Both the position numbers and the translations under genes were made by a program. Shown piece after piece: positions 28,692 to 39,850 of a stretch of DNA of 64,000 nucleotides. Position 1 is the stretch's first letter. Every line of letters begins with the position of its first letter. Origin of the DNA: Bicyclus anynana (Eukaryota > Arthropoda > Insecta > Lepidoptera > Nymphalidae); NCBI RefSeq assembly GCF_947172395.1, contig NC_069086.1:14707572-14771571 (forward strand), given 5' to 3'. The notes beneath the pieces are model-generated. The model did no database searches. It worked only from the letters and a program-made list of their open reading frames with translations, and had not been told where the DNA came from.

Positions 28692-29864
28692 TTAGTGAGT
28701 TTTCTTGACCGTCGTCGGTTTTTTCCCGCTCTTGAATAGTTTGTAGTAAACGTAATATATGGCTACACTTCCTAGAGTTGCTTTTGAAACCTGGAAGAGT
28801 ATTGATTAGTTTAAACTTAGACTATTATGGGTTTAAAGAATCAAAAATAATAAGAAATCTGTAATCAAAATGCAAAATATGCAGAGTGTAGACCCCCATA
28901 AGTTGAACCAAAATGTCAGTTTAAGGTTTAAAATGGTAGAGACATCCTCCGTGGCGCAGTGGTATGCGCGGGGGATTTACAAGGCGGAGATCCTGGGTTC
29001 GATTCCCGGCTGGGCCGATTGAGGTTTTCTTAATTGGTCCAGGTCTAGCTGGTGAGAGGCTTCAGCCGTGGCTGGTTATAACCCTACTGGCAAATACGTA
29101 CCGCCAAGCTATTTAGCGTTCCGGTACGATGCCTTGTAGAAACCGAAAAGGGTGTGGATTTTCATCCTCCTCCTCACAAGTTAGCTCGCTTTCATCTTAG
29201 ATTGCATCATCACTTACCATCAGGTGAGATTGTAGTCAAGTCAAGGGCTAACTTGTAAAGAATAAACTCACTTTAATCATAATCATGGGCTAAAGATCTT
29301 TTATGACGGCTTGCTCGATGACCTTAGGCATACCTTGTAAGAGAGGAAATGGGATAACAATGATACAGAGAATAATTTTAATATTTTAGTTGTACTAGGT
29401 ATTCAACAATTCATTACTAAGGGCTTCAACAATTCTATAGTCTACTGGCGAGTGGCGGCAAATTTGTAAATCCGCCACTGGTCAAGCGTATCAAAACCTT
29501 AGACCATTTATTAATGGTCTAAGATCAAAACGTATAAAATTGTAATTGAATTTACGGAAGATTATGTAGGTACCTAAAAAAATTCAAGAAATATCAGCAT
29601 ACATTGCAAACAGTAATTAAAATAAAATGATATTGGCATTGATGGTGATTTCAATAGAAAATTCAACACATTTGTACCCCCCTCAGTGCTGCCCTTAGCG
29701 GATTTTTTAATACCGTTAGATGAAAATCGCTCATTACCCGACTGCTGCAGAAGGAGGGTAATGTTTTTCTACGTACTTACATTAGCTCTTCCTCTATTTG
29801 TTTCACTGTTAAAATACCGCCTCCAGCCTTTCAAATTCGGGTCATCTTCTACTCCGCCCGCCAT
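28692..29864 (-). CDS. DAPIT/USMG5-like ATP synthase subunit k, copy 2
   Basis: A tandem paralogue of the gene at 27731-28328, same strand and same exon split. Exon 1 is 29864-29781 (28 codons) and exon 2 is 28790-28692, intron GT-AG phase 0, product 60 residues. The core LKGWRRYFNSETNRGRANVS aligns to copy 1, as does the membrane segment LGSVAIYYVYYKLF. The N-terminus (MAGGVEDDPN) and the longer basic tail (KSGKKPTTVKKTH) differ. The intact frame, matching splice sites and a well-placed poly(A) signal argue for a functional gene, not a pseudogene. The intron (about 990 bp) hosts a full S2 SINE. Divergence in all but the core suggests an old duplication, perhaps with tissue-specific use (inference). 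Confidence 0.9.
28941..29265 (+). mobile_element. SINE S2, full length
   Basis: The best S2 copy. tRNA-like head with A box (GTGGCGCAGTGGTATGCGCG) and B box (GGGTTCGATTCCC), then GGCTGGGCCGATTGAGGTTT, TTAATTGGTCCAGGTCTAGC, CCGGTACGATGCCTTGTAGA, GGTGTGGATTTTCATCCTCC and CTTACCATCAGGTGAGATTG, ending GTAAAGAATAAA. It lies in the intron of DAPIT copy 2, antisense to that gene. Confidence 0.93.
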
Positions 29865-30073
29865 CGATAACCTTAAATTATTCTCGGTCTGATCAAATTA
29901 AATGCACTCAAATTTAAAATATTAATAAACAAAAACAATTCTTACTCACTAGACTTTTGATATTATTTATTTGTCAAAATGACATCACATTTTTCTTTCT
30001 TTTACGGCCAGTCCAACAGTTTATATAGGTAGGTACTTTTTGAATCGGTTTTATATTAATATTATGTTGTAGA

Positions 30074-30259
30074 TAGCAGACACCCGGCGACTTTGTACGC
30101 GTGTAAATCAGTATTTCGCAAATCACGCAAAAACCATGGATTTTTTGGGATGAAAAGCAGCATAGATCATACCCTGGGTATTTTTTAAATTTCAGCTAAA
30201 TCGGTTTAGTAGTTGCGGCGTTAAAGAGTAACAAACATCCAATCTTTCGCGTTTATAAT
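30074..30259 (-). mobile_element. Lep1-like Helitron, decayed
   Basis: Upstream of DAPIT copy 2. Plus strand GCAGACACCCGGCGACTTTG, AAACCATGGATTTTTTGGGA, AGTAGTTGCGGCGTTAAAGA, ending TTTCGCGTTTATAATA. The CTAG end is lost. Confidence 0.75.
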
Positions 30260-30648
30260 AAATTCTTAAATAAAAATCAATTCGCTAACCTATTGCACGT
30301 GCAGCACTTTAGAAAAGCTGGACAGAAATAGATGAAACTTTTATAAAGCTGCTACTATAAGGTTTAGCATATGCAATGAAATTTAATGAAACTCATTGAT
30401 AAGCAATAAATGCCTTTATTAAAAAATGTATGAGTGGCATCTTAACTGTTACAACTAATATACAATTTACATAATACACATAGCTGTGCTCTTTATATTT
30501 GTAAATAAAATTCTCCAGTAATTTTCAAGCATAAATATTATACAGAATTCATACCAAAGATTGGCCTGTGTATATAGAAAAGCTACTGGTGTCAATATTG
30601 TGCACATATTAAATAAAAATTTGATAACATTTTTTAGATACTGATTGA

Positions 30649-30795
30649 TTAACACGTTCGCTGCGGTACGAGGTCAGTTGACCTCGAACGCATAGCGTCT
30701 TCAAGAGTTACGAGGTCAGTGGACCTCGTACCGCACCACAAAGTTTTAGTAAGAGAGAAAGTACAGAAATATCAGTGCCGCAGCGAACGTGTTAA
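30649..30795. mobile_element. Short palindromic MITE bounded by TTAA
   Basis: TTAA, then CACGTTCGCTGCGG, and at the other end CCGCAGCGAACGTG then TTAA. Internally TACGAGGTCAGTTGACCTCG and its relative TACGAGGTCAGTGGACCTCG add a second inverted layer. About 140 bp, non-coding. The TTAA duplications suggest a piggyBac-type mobilisation (inference). Confidence 0.75.
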
Positions 30796-32441
30796 GCATT
30801 ATAAAAAAAATAATTTTTATAAAATTCAATTAAGTTGAAATAATAAAATAATTCAGCACCATCTAAGTTACTTGTAACAATACAACAACAGCATAAATTG
30901 CAGTTAAGTATTTAAAATACATTTATAAAAAATAATATGCCCTCATTTATATAATCACAACTTTATTTACAAGGTTAGCATATTTCATAAGCTTCATATA
31001 TCTAATTATCATGATGGACTAGTATTCAATAAAATAAAATGAAAAATACTAACAAAAGTTAATCTTATTCATTTCATAAAGTTAATATTCACTTTGAATA
31101 TTAACGTCGCTTCATGTAAAAATAAAATACAATCAGTGGTATAGAGGCATTGTCTACCATAATGTGGAAAAGTAGTCTTTGGGACAGCACTTAATATATT
31201 GTGTTTTGATGTTAATAATCTATTATATACCTGCAATATAAAATACTAACGAGACCATGTGTAGAATTCTATTTCTTCTGCAGGATAAATATATTTTTCC
31301 TTCTCTTCTAATCATGTTAGGCTTCGGCATGTTAGGTGATCATATCATAAAAACAATTAATCATTGCCACTTGATGAAGGAGGAGCCTAATAAAGTATCT
31401 TTTCACCTTAAATTTTTTGTTGACTAGCCAAAGCTGACCCTGATCTAAAAACTTTAATCAATTTTTATGATAAATAGGTTTGCGCCTATATTGCTTGTTG
31501 GAAAGCAGTGGTGAGATTTAAGTTGAGCAGAGATTTTATTCATTCTTGCCCATTGACTTTTAATAATAAAAGGACACACAACCATGTCGAAAATTTCACT
31601 TAAAAAGTGGCCTTTGCTTTGACAGTTTTAGAGTTATTGGTATAGAAAAATAATCCTAAGGGTCTTTAAATATAGTCCAATATTCAAAAAAATCCTAAAT
31701 TCAGAGCAAATTCAACCTTAAGGATTGAGTTTAAGGTTGAATTTGCAAATGCGACTACTTGAATTGAGTGCCAAGACTCAGTGTTTGGCACTCATTGAGT
31801 GGGGACGTTTTTTGGTCGCTGAGTGTGCATCCACTTTTTAATAGGAGATCGATGTTCTTGCTTTATCAAAATCTAACCACACCACACAAACCACTGATCA
31901 AAATGTATAAAAAAATATATAAAAAAACTTTGAATAATGAAGTAAATCTTCAATTTCACTTATAACATTTAAGTACTAACCACACATTTGAGCATATATA
32001 AGTACATTTCAAACAATTCCGTTTTCCTAAATATTAAATTTCTGAAAATATATTTTTAATATAAGTGTTTATTATTTGTCAGCTTAACATTAATAGTAGA
32101 TCAAAACATCGATAACTAAAGTACATAATAAGTAATCACACATATCTTTCTGTACCATTTCATCAGTTTAAATCAATAACTAGTTAGGAAACCAAATTTC
32201 TTATTCAATTAATTATTTCCACCTTCGTAAAAATATAATCATTCAACTACTCGTATATCTCTCAAGACCCTAATCACATGTTTTTAATTAGCTTAATAAA
32301 TCCTCTTTGCACAAGGCTAAATCACAGTTGAGTTAGGACCAGTCATTAACCCTTTGTGTATGGGTCTTTATTATTGCACCAGTTCCTACATTTATATCTA
32401 AAATATCATGAATGTAAGTCTTGTACATGAAGATATATCTT
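30796..32441 (-). other. 3' flank of LRRC20-like gene, AT-rich
   Basis: No ORF or recognised repeat except short palindromes (31706-31746 with arms GCAAATTCAACCTTAA, and about 31079-31106). A minus-strand AATAAA at 32372-32367, about 70 nt after the LRRC20-like stop, is the nearest poly(A) candidate. More distal ones exist, so the 3' UTR length is open. Confidence 0.55.
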
Positions 32442-35216
32442 CTATATTAAGAGATCCTCTTCCCAATCTTCTTTTTCTCTTTCCGAAATAGATACAGCAG
32501 GTCTTGTAATCTGTTTCAATTCCTCATGTGTTCGAGGAGGAATTGGGTTGTCACTTAAATCTACATATTCAAGGGCTCGAGATCTTGCTAATCTGTCCAC
32601 ATCCACTTCTGCAAATAAAAAAAAAACAAAATGTTATCTTTTATTACTACTTGATTCATATGATCAACCCATATTCTCGTCTCAGAATGAGAGGCCATTA
32701 GTTCACCATGCTGGCGCAATGCAGATTGGCAGACTTCACACACATAGAGATTTAAGAAGAGGTTTCCTCACAATGTTTTTCCTTCACAGCTTGAGACACG
32801 TGATATTTAATTTCTTAAAATGTACATAACTGAATAGTTGGATGTGCATGCCCCAAACCGGATTCAAACCTACGCTCTCCGTATCTGAGGCAGAATTCAT
32901 ATCCACTGAGCTATCACTGACTCACTACTTACTTACTTACTACTTAATTAACCATCATGTAATTTCAGAAATTTTGCCTTTTGGGCCACAACCACAAAAA
33001 TTCAGATTATGGAAAAAATCTGTTCTCAGAGGACAATATTATTTGTACAAACACCTGGCATAAAACTGATGACAAAATCGATATTAATGCAAACAAGCAA
33101 AACATAATCTATACTAATATTATAAAGAGGCAAAGTTTGTGGTATCTCTGGATCTACTGAACCAATTTTGAAAATCTTTTACCACTAGAAAGGCACATTA
33201 TTTGTGAGTGTATAAAGGCTATATTTTATCCCTGTAATCTCACGAAAACAGGAACTACGCGGGTGAAACAGCGTTGGTTAGTTTTATAATGCTATTTAGA
33301 TTACTTGATTGGACTGTTTGATTGGCAAGAATAATTATGAGAGGATTTTAATATAAAAAATCAAGTACCAATGATTTGATTGTGGTGCGCTAGAAGTGTG
33401 TGTAGACTGGGGCACTGGAAGGCAATGTGAGGGAGGGCCACAAATGTGTTGTGCGAAATGTCCAGCCGCTGCAGGCAAGTCAGTGTGCAGAGCTCATCTG
33501 GTAACTTGGCCATCTGATTGTTTGACAGATTTAGGTCTGGAACAAAAAATAAATTACATGTTACAATTTCCTTGTGGTATTAACATTCATTATTTATGTT
33601 ATAGTACAGGGAGTGTTTGTTGGTATAAATGAGAGGGTATTTGACGACTTGAGCTCAGTTGTTTGTTAGGCAGCGTAGATAATAATAATAATAATAATAA
33701 TAATAACTACAGGATGTAGGATTAAGGAATTGTAAAAACAGAATTTCACACTAACTGTGTTGCAGGTGCCTGCTAGTTTTAAAATAAAAAAAATCTATAA
33801 TTTAAATAAAATAATACAGTTGCTATATCTTACCTGTAATTAAACTAAATTTAACAGTGAACTTGGGTGGAATCTTTGTGATCACATTCCCACTGAGGTC
33901 GCAGCTCTTCAGCTCTGTGTGTCGCATGAGGTGGTACACTGCGTCAGGGACTTGCATTAGTTGACATTCTGACAGATCTGTAACAATTCATTCATATACA
34001 TTAATAAGGTTGTATTGCATTTAGTATTCTGTAAGTTATAAACTCTATACTACAGCCCTACTTAATGTGTACTGTTTTCAACAAACAAATTACATTAATA
34101 CTTATTATAAAGGCGAAAGTTTGTGTGTGTAAGTGTGTAAGTATGTTTGTTGCTCCTTTACACTGTGGCTACAGTAGCGATTTGGCTGAAATTTGGAATG
34201 GAAATAAATTTCACTCAGGATTAACACAGGCTACTTTTTTGTATGGGAATTATGAAAAACTGAATACCACACGGACAAAGTTGCTGGCGTACGCTAGTTA
34301 GAAAAAGCATATCATTTCATAACTTGCTTATTTTAAATTATGTACTGTTTGTTTAGAATATGTTATTCATGTAATCTACATATCTAATTGGTCTAAGCTT
34401 ATTAATCTATTAATAAGCTTAGACCAATTTTCAGTACCTAGTGTATTTTCTTGTTTTTCTTTCATTCATCAGACTTAAACAGACAGACAAAAAATTTATA
34501 AATTGTTTCCAATACATACATTAGTTCACTATCTAACATCTCTTATTTATCATAAACAATTTCTTAACTCCATTTAACAACAATTATTATTATCAATAAC
34601 AACATAAAATGGGAAATACTCCCGAGTTATATTCTCCATATATATCAAAAAGTGTGTCATACTATTATGATGTAAAAATAAAATAAAATGGTAGTTTTTC
34701 TTATCTTATTAGCCGATAGACGTCCACTGCTGGACATAGGCCTCTTGGAATTTAGAATGAGAGTGGTTAGGCCAATAGTCCACCACGCTGGCCCAATGTG
34801 GATTGGCAGACTTCACACACGCAGAGAATTAAGAAAATTCTCTGGTATGCAGGTTTCCTCACAATGTTTTCCTTCACCGTTTGAGACACGTGATATCTAA
34901 TTTCTTAAAATGCACACAACTGAAAAGTTGGAGGTGCGGACTGGATTCGAACCCACACCCTCCGGAATCGGAAGCAGGGGTCATATCCACTGGGCTATCA
35001 CGGCTAGTTTTTCTTAGGAGTTACTAAAGAAATACACATACATGTACTACACATACATACACACACAAACATAGTAGTATTTCTTCAGTAAGTATTACTT
35101 ATGAAATAAATTGAGATACTAGAGTATTTAAATTGAGGTCACAGTACATTACCTAACTCTTGAGTTTCCTGAGCAGTTTCACATCTCAATATAACGCGTG
35201 TTACAGCCAAAGCCAT
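32442..35216 (-). CDS. LRRC20: Leucine-rich repeat protein, LRRC20-like, complete (180 aa)
   Basis: Four exons: 35216-35153, 33977-33834, 33536-33369 and 32608-32442. All introns are GT-AG in phase 1, giving 180 residues with stop TAG. The N-terminal segment ALAVTRVILRCETAQETQEL is followed by leucine-rich repeats: LDLSECQLMQVPDAVY, LKSCDLSGNVITKIPP, ITDLNLSNNQMAKLPDEL, LQRLDISHNTFVALPH, LHTLLAHHNQIIEVD and LEYVDLSDNPIPPRTHEEL, then an acidic tail (EKEDWEEDLLI). Length, repeat number and N-terminus fit LRRC20 (about 184 residues in mammals); function in that family is poorly known, probably a small protein-binding scaffold. There is no signal peptide or membrane segment. Introns carry S1, H2 and Lep1 elements. 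A possible alternative first exon lies at 44361-44520. Confidence 0.88.
32643..32925 (-). mobile_element. SINE S1 in LRRC20-like intron 3
   Basis: Plus strand CAACCCATATTCTCGTCTCA, GCAGATTGGCAGACTTCACA, AGGTTTCCTCACAATG, CACGTGATATTTAATTTCTT, CCGGATTCAAACCTACGC (B-box inverse), GAGCTATCACTG (A-box side). Orientation is the same as the gene. Confidence 0.88.
33109..33283 (+). mobile_element. Helitron-like family H2 copy in LRRC20-like intron 3
   Basis: Begins TCTATACTAATATTATAAAG, contains TGGATCTACTGAACCAATTT, AGGCTATATTTTATCCCTGT and GGAACTACGCGGGTGAAACA. The 3' CTAG end is degraded. Confidence 0.7.
33675..33706 (+). repeat. TAA trinucleotide microsatellite
   Basis: About ten uninterrupted ATA/TAA units in LRRC20-like intron 2, directly after a GGCAGCGTAGA S1-tail-like sequence. 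Confidence 0.9.
34091..34296 (+). mobile_element. Lep1-like Helitron in LRRC20-like intron 1
   Basis: Contains ATTATAAAGGCGAAAGTTTG, GCGATTTGGCTGAAATTTGG and ACGGACAAAGTTGCTGGCGT, ending ACGCTAG. Followed by a near-perfect hairpin at 34386-34429 (AATTGGTCTAAGCTTATTAA and its inverse). Confidence 0.85.
34705..35007 (-). mobile_element. SINE S1, full length, in LRRC20-like intron 1
   Basis: Plus strand, tail to head: GCCGATAGACGTCCACTGCT, AGTCCACCACGCTGGCCCAA, TGCAGGTTTCCTCACAATG, TGAAAAGTTGGAGGTGCGG, GGATTCGAACCCACACCCTC (inverse B box), ATATCCACTGGGCTATCACG (inverse A box). A good tRNA-derived head. Confidence 0.92.
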
Positions 35217-37000
35217 TGTTATAGTGCACTATTCTGTTATTATCACAATACTGTCAAGGAATCCGTATTTTTTATTAACAACGACTCAATATATTGCTTT
35301 TAACACTACTAGTTTTATTTTTAAACGCCTCGTTCTACCGCTCCATTGATTCCCGAAGGAATCTATTTTTAAAACGTTGCTTTCACTCCGTGCGCTGTGA
35401 ATATATATAAGACCTAACAGTAACACCCAGTCGTGCTAGGTCTTATATATATTTATTGCATAATATTTACACTTACAGTTTACACATTATATTACTACCT
35501 CTAGGAACAATCTAAATCATGTATTAATAATTCTATGATTATTACAAGGTTTGTAAACCGATAGAACTATTTAACCGAGAAATAGACTATATCAACAACA
35601 CATATGCAGTTCAATATAAATTATTAATGAACTATGAATTTAACAAACAAACTACGAATGTAAATAAAAATATCTTATAGCTATGATTTTTCCGATTTAT
35701 TTAAATACATCTTACTAAAGTCTAAAATCTGTATTTATTATAAATATATCGTTTGCGCAAAATTTTATAATATTATGACATTTGATGTGACAAGTGACAG
35801 TGACAGAAGTCGATACATTTTATGTTATGTGACTTGTGTATGACATTGACATTTTTATCATGTGCCATGTGGCAAGGCAAAGGGATTGGGAAATAGCGAA
35901 TTTACCGCTTTACTTTTTACAGTTTTTTTTTATAATTTTAATCGGAAGTAATCAAAACGTTACCCAAATAATGTGACCAGCTTAACAAAAGTAGTGCTGT
36001 CTACAACTTTTGATAAGCTGGTCACATTATTTTGACATTTCTACCTGTCAAAAATTAAAATGAACTTTAGGGTGGTCTATAAATGTATGGAATCTCTAGA
36101 ATCCCTTGGAATCAAAAACCTTATAATTAATTGATTATATACCTATATATATTACCTTATAATATATTACCTATATATATATATATATTACCTTATAATT
36201 ATAATAATAAGTATATGGTATTTGCTTGGAATATTGTGTGATGATTCCTTGATGATTCTCGGGCTATGTCTATCCTAGTCTACGCTTGACTCATACTTCC
36301 CTTTCCGGTATGTGTTAAAATGCAAATGCAATGAGAATCAGCCTTAATTTAATAAAGGCCAGTGACTAGTGTTGGTAAATTAATAACAATCTTGCGCAAA
36401 CATAATTTACAATACTCCCTCTATTACTATTGACTCCCTCTATATTATATGATCATCAAATCAAAATCAATTGTTTTTGTTGCTACGATTGACGAGGAAG
36501 TAAGTAGATTAACACTTTAGCTGTTTAAGGAATAAATTATTGTTACTTTTTAAGGCCAACATGTTTCTCGACGAGTTCATTATAACAACCTATTGTGCAC
36601 TAACTTGTAAGGATAATACGGATAATATTATTGTTTTTTTTTTTGGTTTATCGTGGTCGAGAGACTTTGTGATTCACCGAATCTTCATTAGTTTGTAGCT
36701 TGAGGCACAGAATAAAAGATTAGTGATATTTATTTAGGTATAATACAATGAATACTTCATGACGATTGACGGTAGGTACATCGTGCGTTAAGCTGCCGCA
36801 ATTCAAGATTTTAGATATCAGCGGTATCGTAGAGGCGCGGCGGCAGGGCATCACGCTTCGCTCCCACAGTTAGTTTCCGAGACGTCATAAAGTTTGCATT
36901 GCACCTTAAATTCAGGGTTGAGTTATCGTTGATGCGATGCAAGCAAAGTGTTAGCAGACGTATTTATACCTACTCGTAGGTACTTATGACTATATCATCA
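35217..37000. other. Upstream of the LRRC20-like proximal exon; palindrome-rich, no gene seen
   Basis: AT-rich. Contains hairpins at 35401-35452 (ATATATATAAGACCTA arms) and 35966-36032 (AAATAATGTGACCAGCTTAA arms) and a TATATA run at about 36170-36190. No ORF with support. If the exon at 44361-44520 is used, the whole stretch is intronic. Confidence 0.6.
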
Positions 37001-37009
37001 TTATGTAAT

Positions 37010-37312
37010 CATCATCATTAACAATAACATCTCATATTCGGCGCACTATTGAGCACGAGTCTCCTCTCAGGGTGAGAGGGGTTAAGCCTTAGTTCACCAC
37101 GCTGGCCTTATGCGGATTGGCAAACTTCACACACGTAGAGAATTAAGAAATTTCTTTGGTAAGCAGGTTTCCTCACGATGTTTTTCCTTCACCGTTTGAG
37201 ATATTTAATTTATTAAAATCAGAAAAGTTGGAGGTACATTCCCCGGACCGGATTCGAACCTACGCCCTCCGAATCGAAAGCAGAGGTCATATCCCCTGGG
37301 CTATCATGTCTT
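37010..37312 (-). mobile_element. SINE S1
   Basis: Plus strand CATATTCGGCGCACTATTGA, GTTCACCACGCTGGCCTTAT, CAGGTTTCCTCACGATG, CCGGACCGGATTCGAACCTA (B-box inverse), GGGCTATCATGTC. A short internal deletion before AGAAAAGTTGGAGG. Confidence 0.9.
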
Positions 37313-37715
37313 ACGAGTATGTACGAGTAGTACACAATAAATCCACGTTACTGCGCTCGCACCTTCCGCGTGTTAGCGCACTCATTGTGCTCGACTGCTC
37401 GCGTCTTCCGGGACTGTGTGAGTGTGTGTGTATGTTATGTGTGTGTGTGTGTTATGTTATGTGGAATGAGGAAAATTAATAAAAGGCATGCCGACATAGA
37501 TTCTACATTTACCTAATTATAATTATGATGATGAAATTATGGAACTTTTATTGTTGAAAGATGTTTAATGTTAGATATAGGTAGATGATGTAGTACGTAT
37601 AAGTAGAAAAGTGTTTATCTCATCTGCCTCCCTAGCCAAGTGGCTAGGCTAGCCAAGTAGCTAGACGTGACGTGCCACCCTAGCCAAGTAGCACGTCACG
37701 TATATTCTCTTACTA

Positions 37716-37836
37716 CGATTGCTAACGCTTCGAAAACTAGAAAGATGTATGGGAATGACATTTGTTATCGACAGGTCACGTGATCAAGATCTGTCATTCC
37801 CATATATTTTTCTAGTTTTCGAAGCGTTAGCGATCG
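37716..37836. repeat. Large snap-back palindrome
   Basis: Arms of about 46 nt: CGATTGCTAACGCTTCGAAA through ATGGGAATGACA, mirrored by TGTCATTCCCATA through TTCGAAGCGTTAGCGATCG, around a loop of about 27 nt. A shorter CTAGCCAAGTxGC tandem lies just before it (37630-37690). Confidence 0.9.
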
Positions 37837-37949
37837 CAGAAGACTCTTCTTCTCCGACGTGCCTCGTGGCTAGGGGGGCTGTACTTATAAGATAAATTGC
37901 TAACACTAATCAATGCACTCGAAAGTCAAATCCAGACGTATGTATACCA

Positions 37950-38085
37950 GTAGTTCGATCCCAAGTTCGATCCCCGCGTAGTGTATCGCACTATTTTCGT
38001 ATCCACTTCTAGCGTAAGCTTTTCGCTTAGGCAATCGAACTAAGGAAAGGTGAATATTTGTCATGTTCATAGACACTAATGCCTA
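37950..38085 (+). mobile_element. SINE S4 body, degraded
   Basis: Contains GTTCGATCCCAAGTTCGATC, CGCACTATTTTCGTATCCAC, TAGCGTAAGCTTTTCGCTTA and GGTGAATATTTGTCATG. These match the order of the S4 copy on the minus strand at 58905-59045 and a widespread lepidopteran SINE type. Confidence 0.65.
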
Positions 38086-38167
38086 AAACCTCAATACCTA
38101 CTCCAGATATCCTAGTTAACCAGCAAAACATACAACTAAAGATATTATCGTTAACTCATGTGTCATT

Positions 38168-38458
38168 TTTAGGGTTCCGTACCCAAATGGTACAACGGGA
38201 CTATTAATAGGACTCCCCTGTCCTTCCGTCCGTCTATCACCAAGATAAGTATCTCATGAACCCTGATAGTTATTCTTACTCATGATGTGTTTTTCGTTGT
38301 CGCTACAACAACAAATACTAAGAAACAGAATCAAAAATATTAAGAGGGCTCGCATAGGTACAACAATTTTTTTGACGTTTTAATAATGTACGCCGTTACA
38401 TAATTGTACGGAACCCATCGCGGCTGTGACCGACTCACACTTGCCTAGTTTTTTTGAC
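38168..38458 (+). repeat. Dispersed lepidopteran repeat starting AGGGTTCCGTACC
   Basis: Begins TTAGGGTTCCGTACCCAAAT, continues CCTGTCCTTCCGTCCGTCTA, and ends GTACGGAACCCATCGCGGCT, CCGACTCACACTTGCCTAGT, TTTTTTT. This form is known to me as a common repeat in Lepidoptera. I do not assign a class. Confidence 0.6.
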
Positions 38459-38632
38459 GTATGAATCAACGTGCTACCTATTGTATGAATCACCTAGATA
38501 ACCTGTAGAACAGTAGTTTAAATCTTTCGAATCAAGATAAAATCGAGGTCAAGGTTTATAAAATCGAATCGGTAATAAATTAAACGCACGCAGTGAAACC
38601 AAGTCGCGCGGCCATCAACGAAGTACGAACGC

Positions 38633-38863
38633 GTGTGGAAACTGCGCATATCAATCCTACTCCAAATAACATGGATACTAATATTAGGGATTACGATGTC
38701 TAACATTGCTGGCTGCCAAGTGGGCTTTTTATTTGTCGACTTCAAAATGGGAGATTTCATATTTATTTATGCAAATATGTCCACGATTATCGTACTCTTT
38801 TTGATCGAGTTTTCATTGCCTATTTACAATCATTTAATATCATCATCTGGCTACAAAATATAA
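38633..38863 (+). CDS. Possible small membrane ORF or exon fragment (76 aa)
   Basis: Open frame from ATG to TAA with two hydrophobic stretches (about residues 6-35 and 47-66) split by a short KMGDF loop. It shows no recognised family. The sequence pattern would be compatible with a fragment of a membrane receptor or with chance in AT-rich DNA. No poly(A) site or convincing promoter was seen. It is listed because it is the only long hydrophobic ORF in this repeat-rich stretch. Confidence 0.2.
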   Translation: MWKLRISILLQITWILILGITMSNIAGCQVGFLFVDFKMGDFIFIYANMSTIIVLFLIEFSLPIYNHLISSSGYKI

Positions 38864-39199
38864 GGGAGTAGACTGGCATAAAGACAATCGGAGAACTTTT
38901 TCGTTTAGCTATGGACAATGAGTAGGTTAGGAAGCTGACCGCCGACCTTTAGTAAAGGAGAGGCACTTTATGAAGAACAAGATTTTACGTCATATTTAGC
39001 AGGAAAGGCATATTGGGCATTGGCTTATATGTATAAGAGGGGGAGGGGGGGGGGGGGAAGATAGAGGGTGAGCCGGGCCCACCCTGGAATGGATGGTCCC
39101 GTGCCCACTCTAAGATTCTGAGCTAACGATATGGAATTTAATCGGGGGTCAGGCCCCTAGAAAATAATTAAAATTGGTCCAGAATCAAGTTTTTTAGAC

Positions 39200-39850
39200 A
39201 TACAAACGTATGTATTCCGAATAGAGCACCGCGCATTAATAGGCCTCGATACCCGTGTAATCTGTTATATCATAAGACCTACAGAACAAAATTAGGCAAA
39301 TTTTCTCCCATTCCTCGGATGTCGGACCTATATAATGAGTGTGTGAAACATCAAAAGGATATAGATTTATTCCACAATAATCTCAATAATTTTAAGCACT
39401 CAGTAATTGATGTACTGAATGCTAATACTTAATAATAATAATATTGTGACATTCTATAATGACTTCTTAAAATTAATAATTTCTTCATATTGACATTTAA
39501 TATTAATAATAATTTCATTATGTAAATATAATTGTATTGTATTCTTAATGTATTGTAATTTTTAGATTTAATTTTCTTGTTTATTTTTTTTTAATTTTAT
39601 GTGACTTATTTTTTATTTTAATGGCTTTTAATTTATTGTAATCCGACATTTTTTTTTTGATATTAATTTGCATTGTATATTTTTTGACATTTCATTGCTG
39701 ACAACTGTAGTTTTGACATAATTAAGTTATTTTAATTAGTGAATGCTGTGATAACCTGTAATTAGCTGGGCAATAACTTAGTATATTAATGTAAATTATT
39801 GACATGTGACATTGTATCAGCTGTTGGTTGTCCTTATTAAATAAATAAAT
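39200..39850 (+). mobile_element. LINE 3' end (C-terminus of ORF2 and 3' UTR)
   Basis: Frame 39208-39432 reads IPNRAPRINRPRYPCNLLYH, then RTKLGKFSPIPRMSDLYNE, KDIDLFHNNLNNFKHSVIDV and stop. This is the short C-terminal module typical of Jockey/R1-group non-LTR elements (family knowledge, clade tentative). An AT-rich 3' UTR follows and ends with TTATTAAATAAATAAATG. It is 5' truncated. A poly-G run is at about 39036-39058, shortly before. Confidence 0.7.

Noticed and set aside
28949..29030. tRNA gene, because A and B boxes are present
   Set aside because: It is the head of the S2 SINE; many copies share the adjoining body. The same holds for the S1, S3 and S4 heads. No free-standing tRNA with acceptor-stem pairing was found.
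39036..39058. Poly-G run as a functional G-quadruplex
   Set aside because: It is a single homopolymer-like tract next to LINE-derived DNA, with no gene context. It may also be a sequencing artefact.
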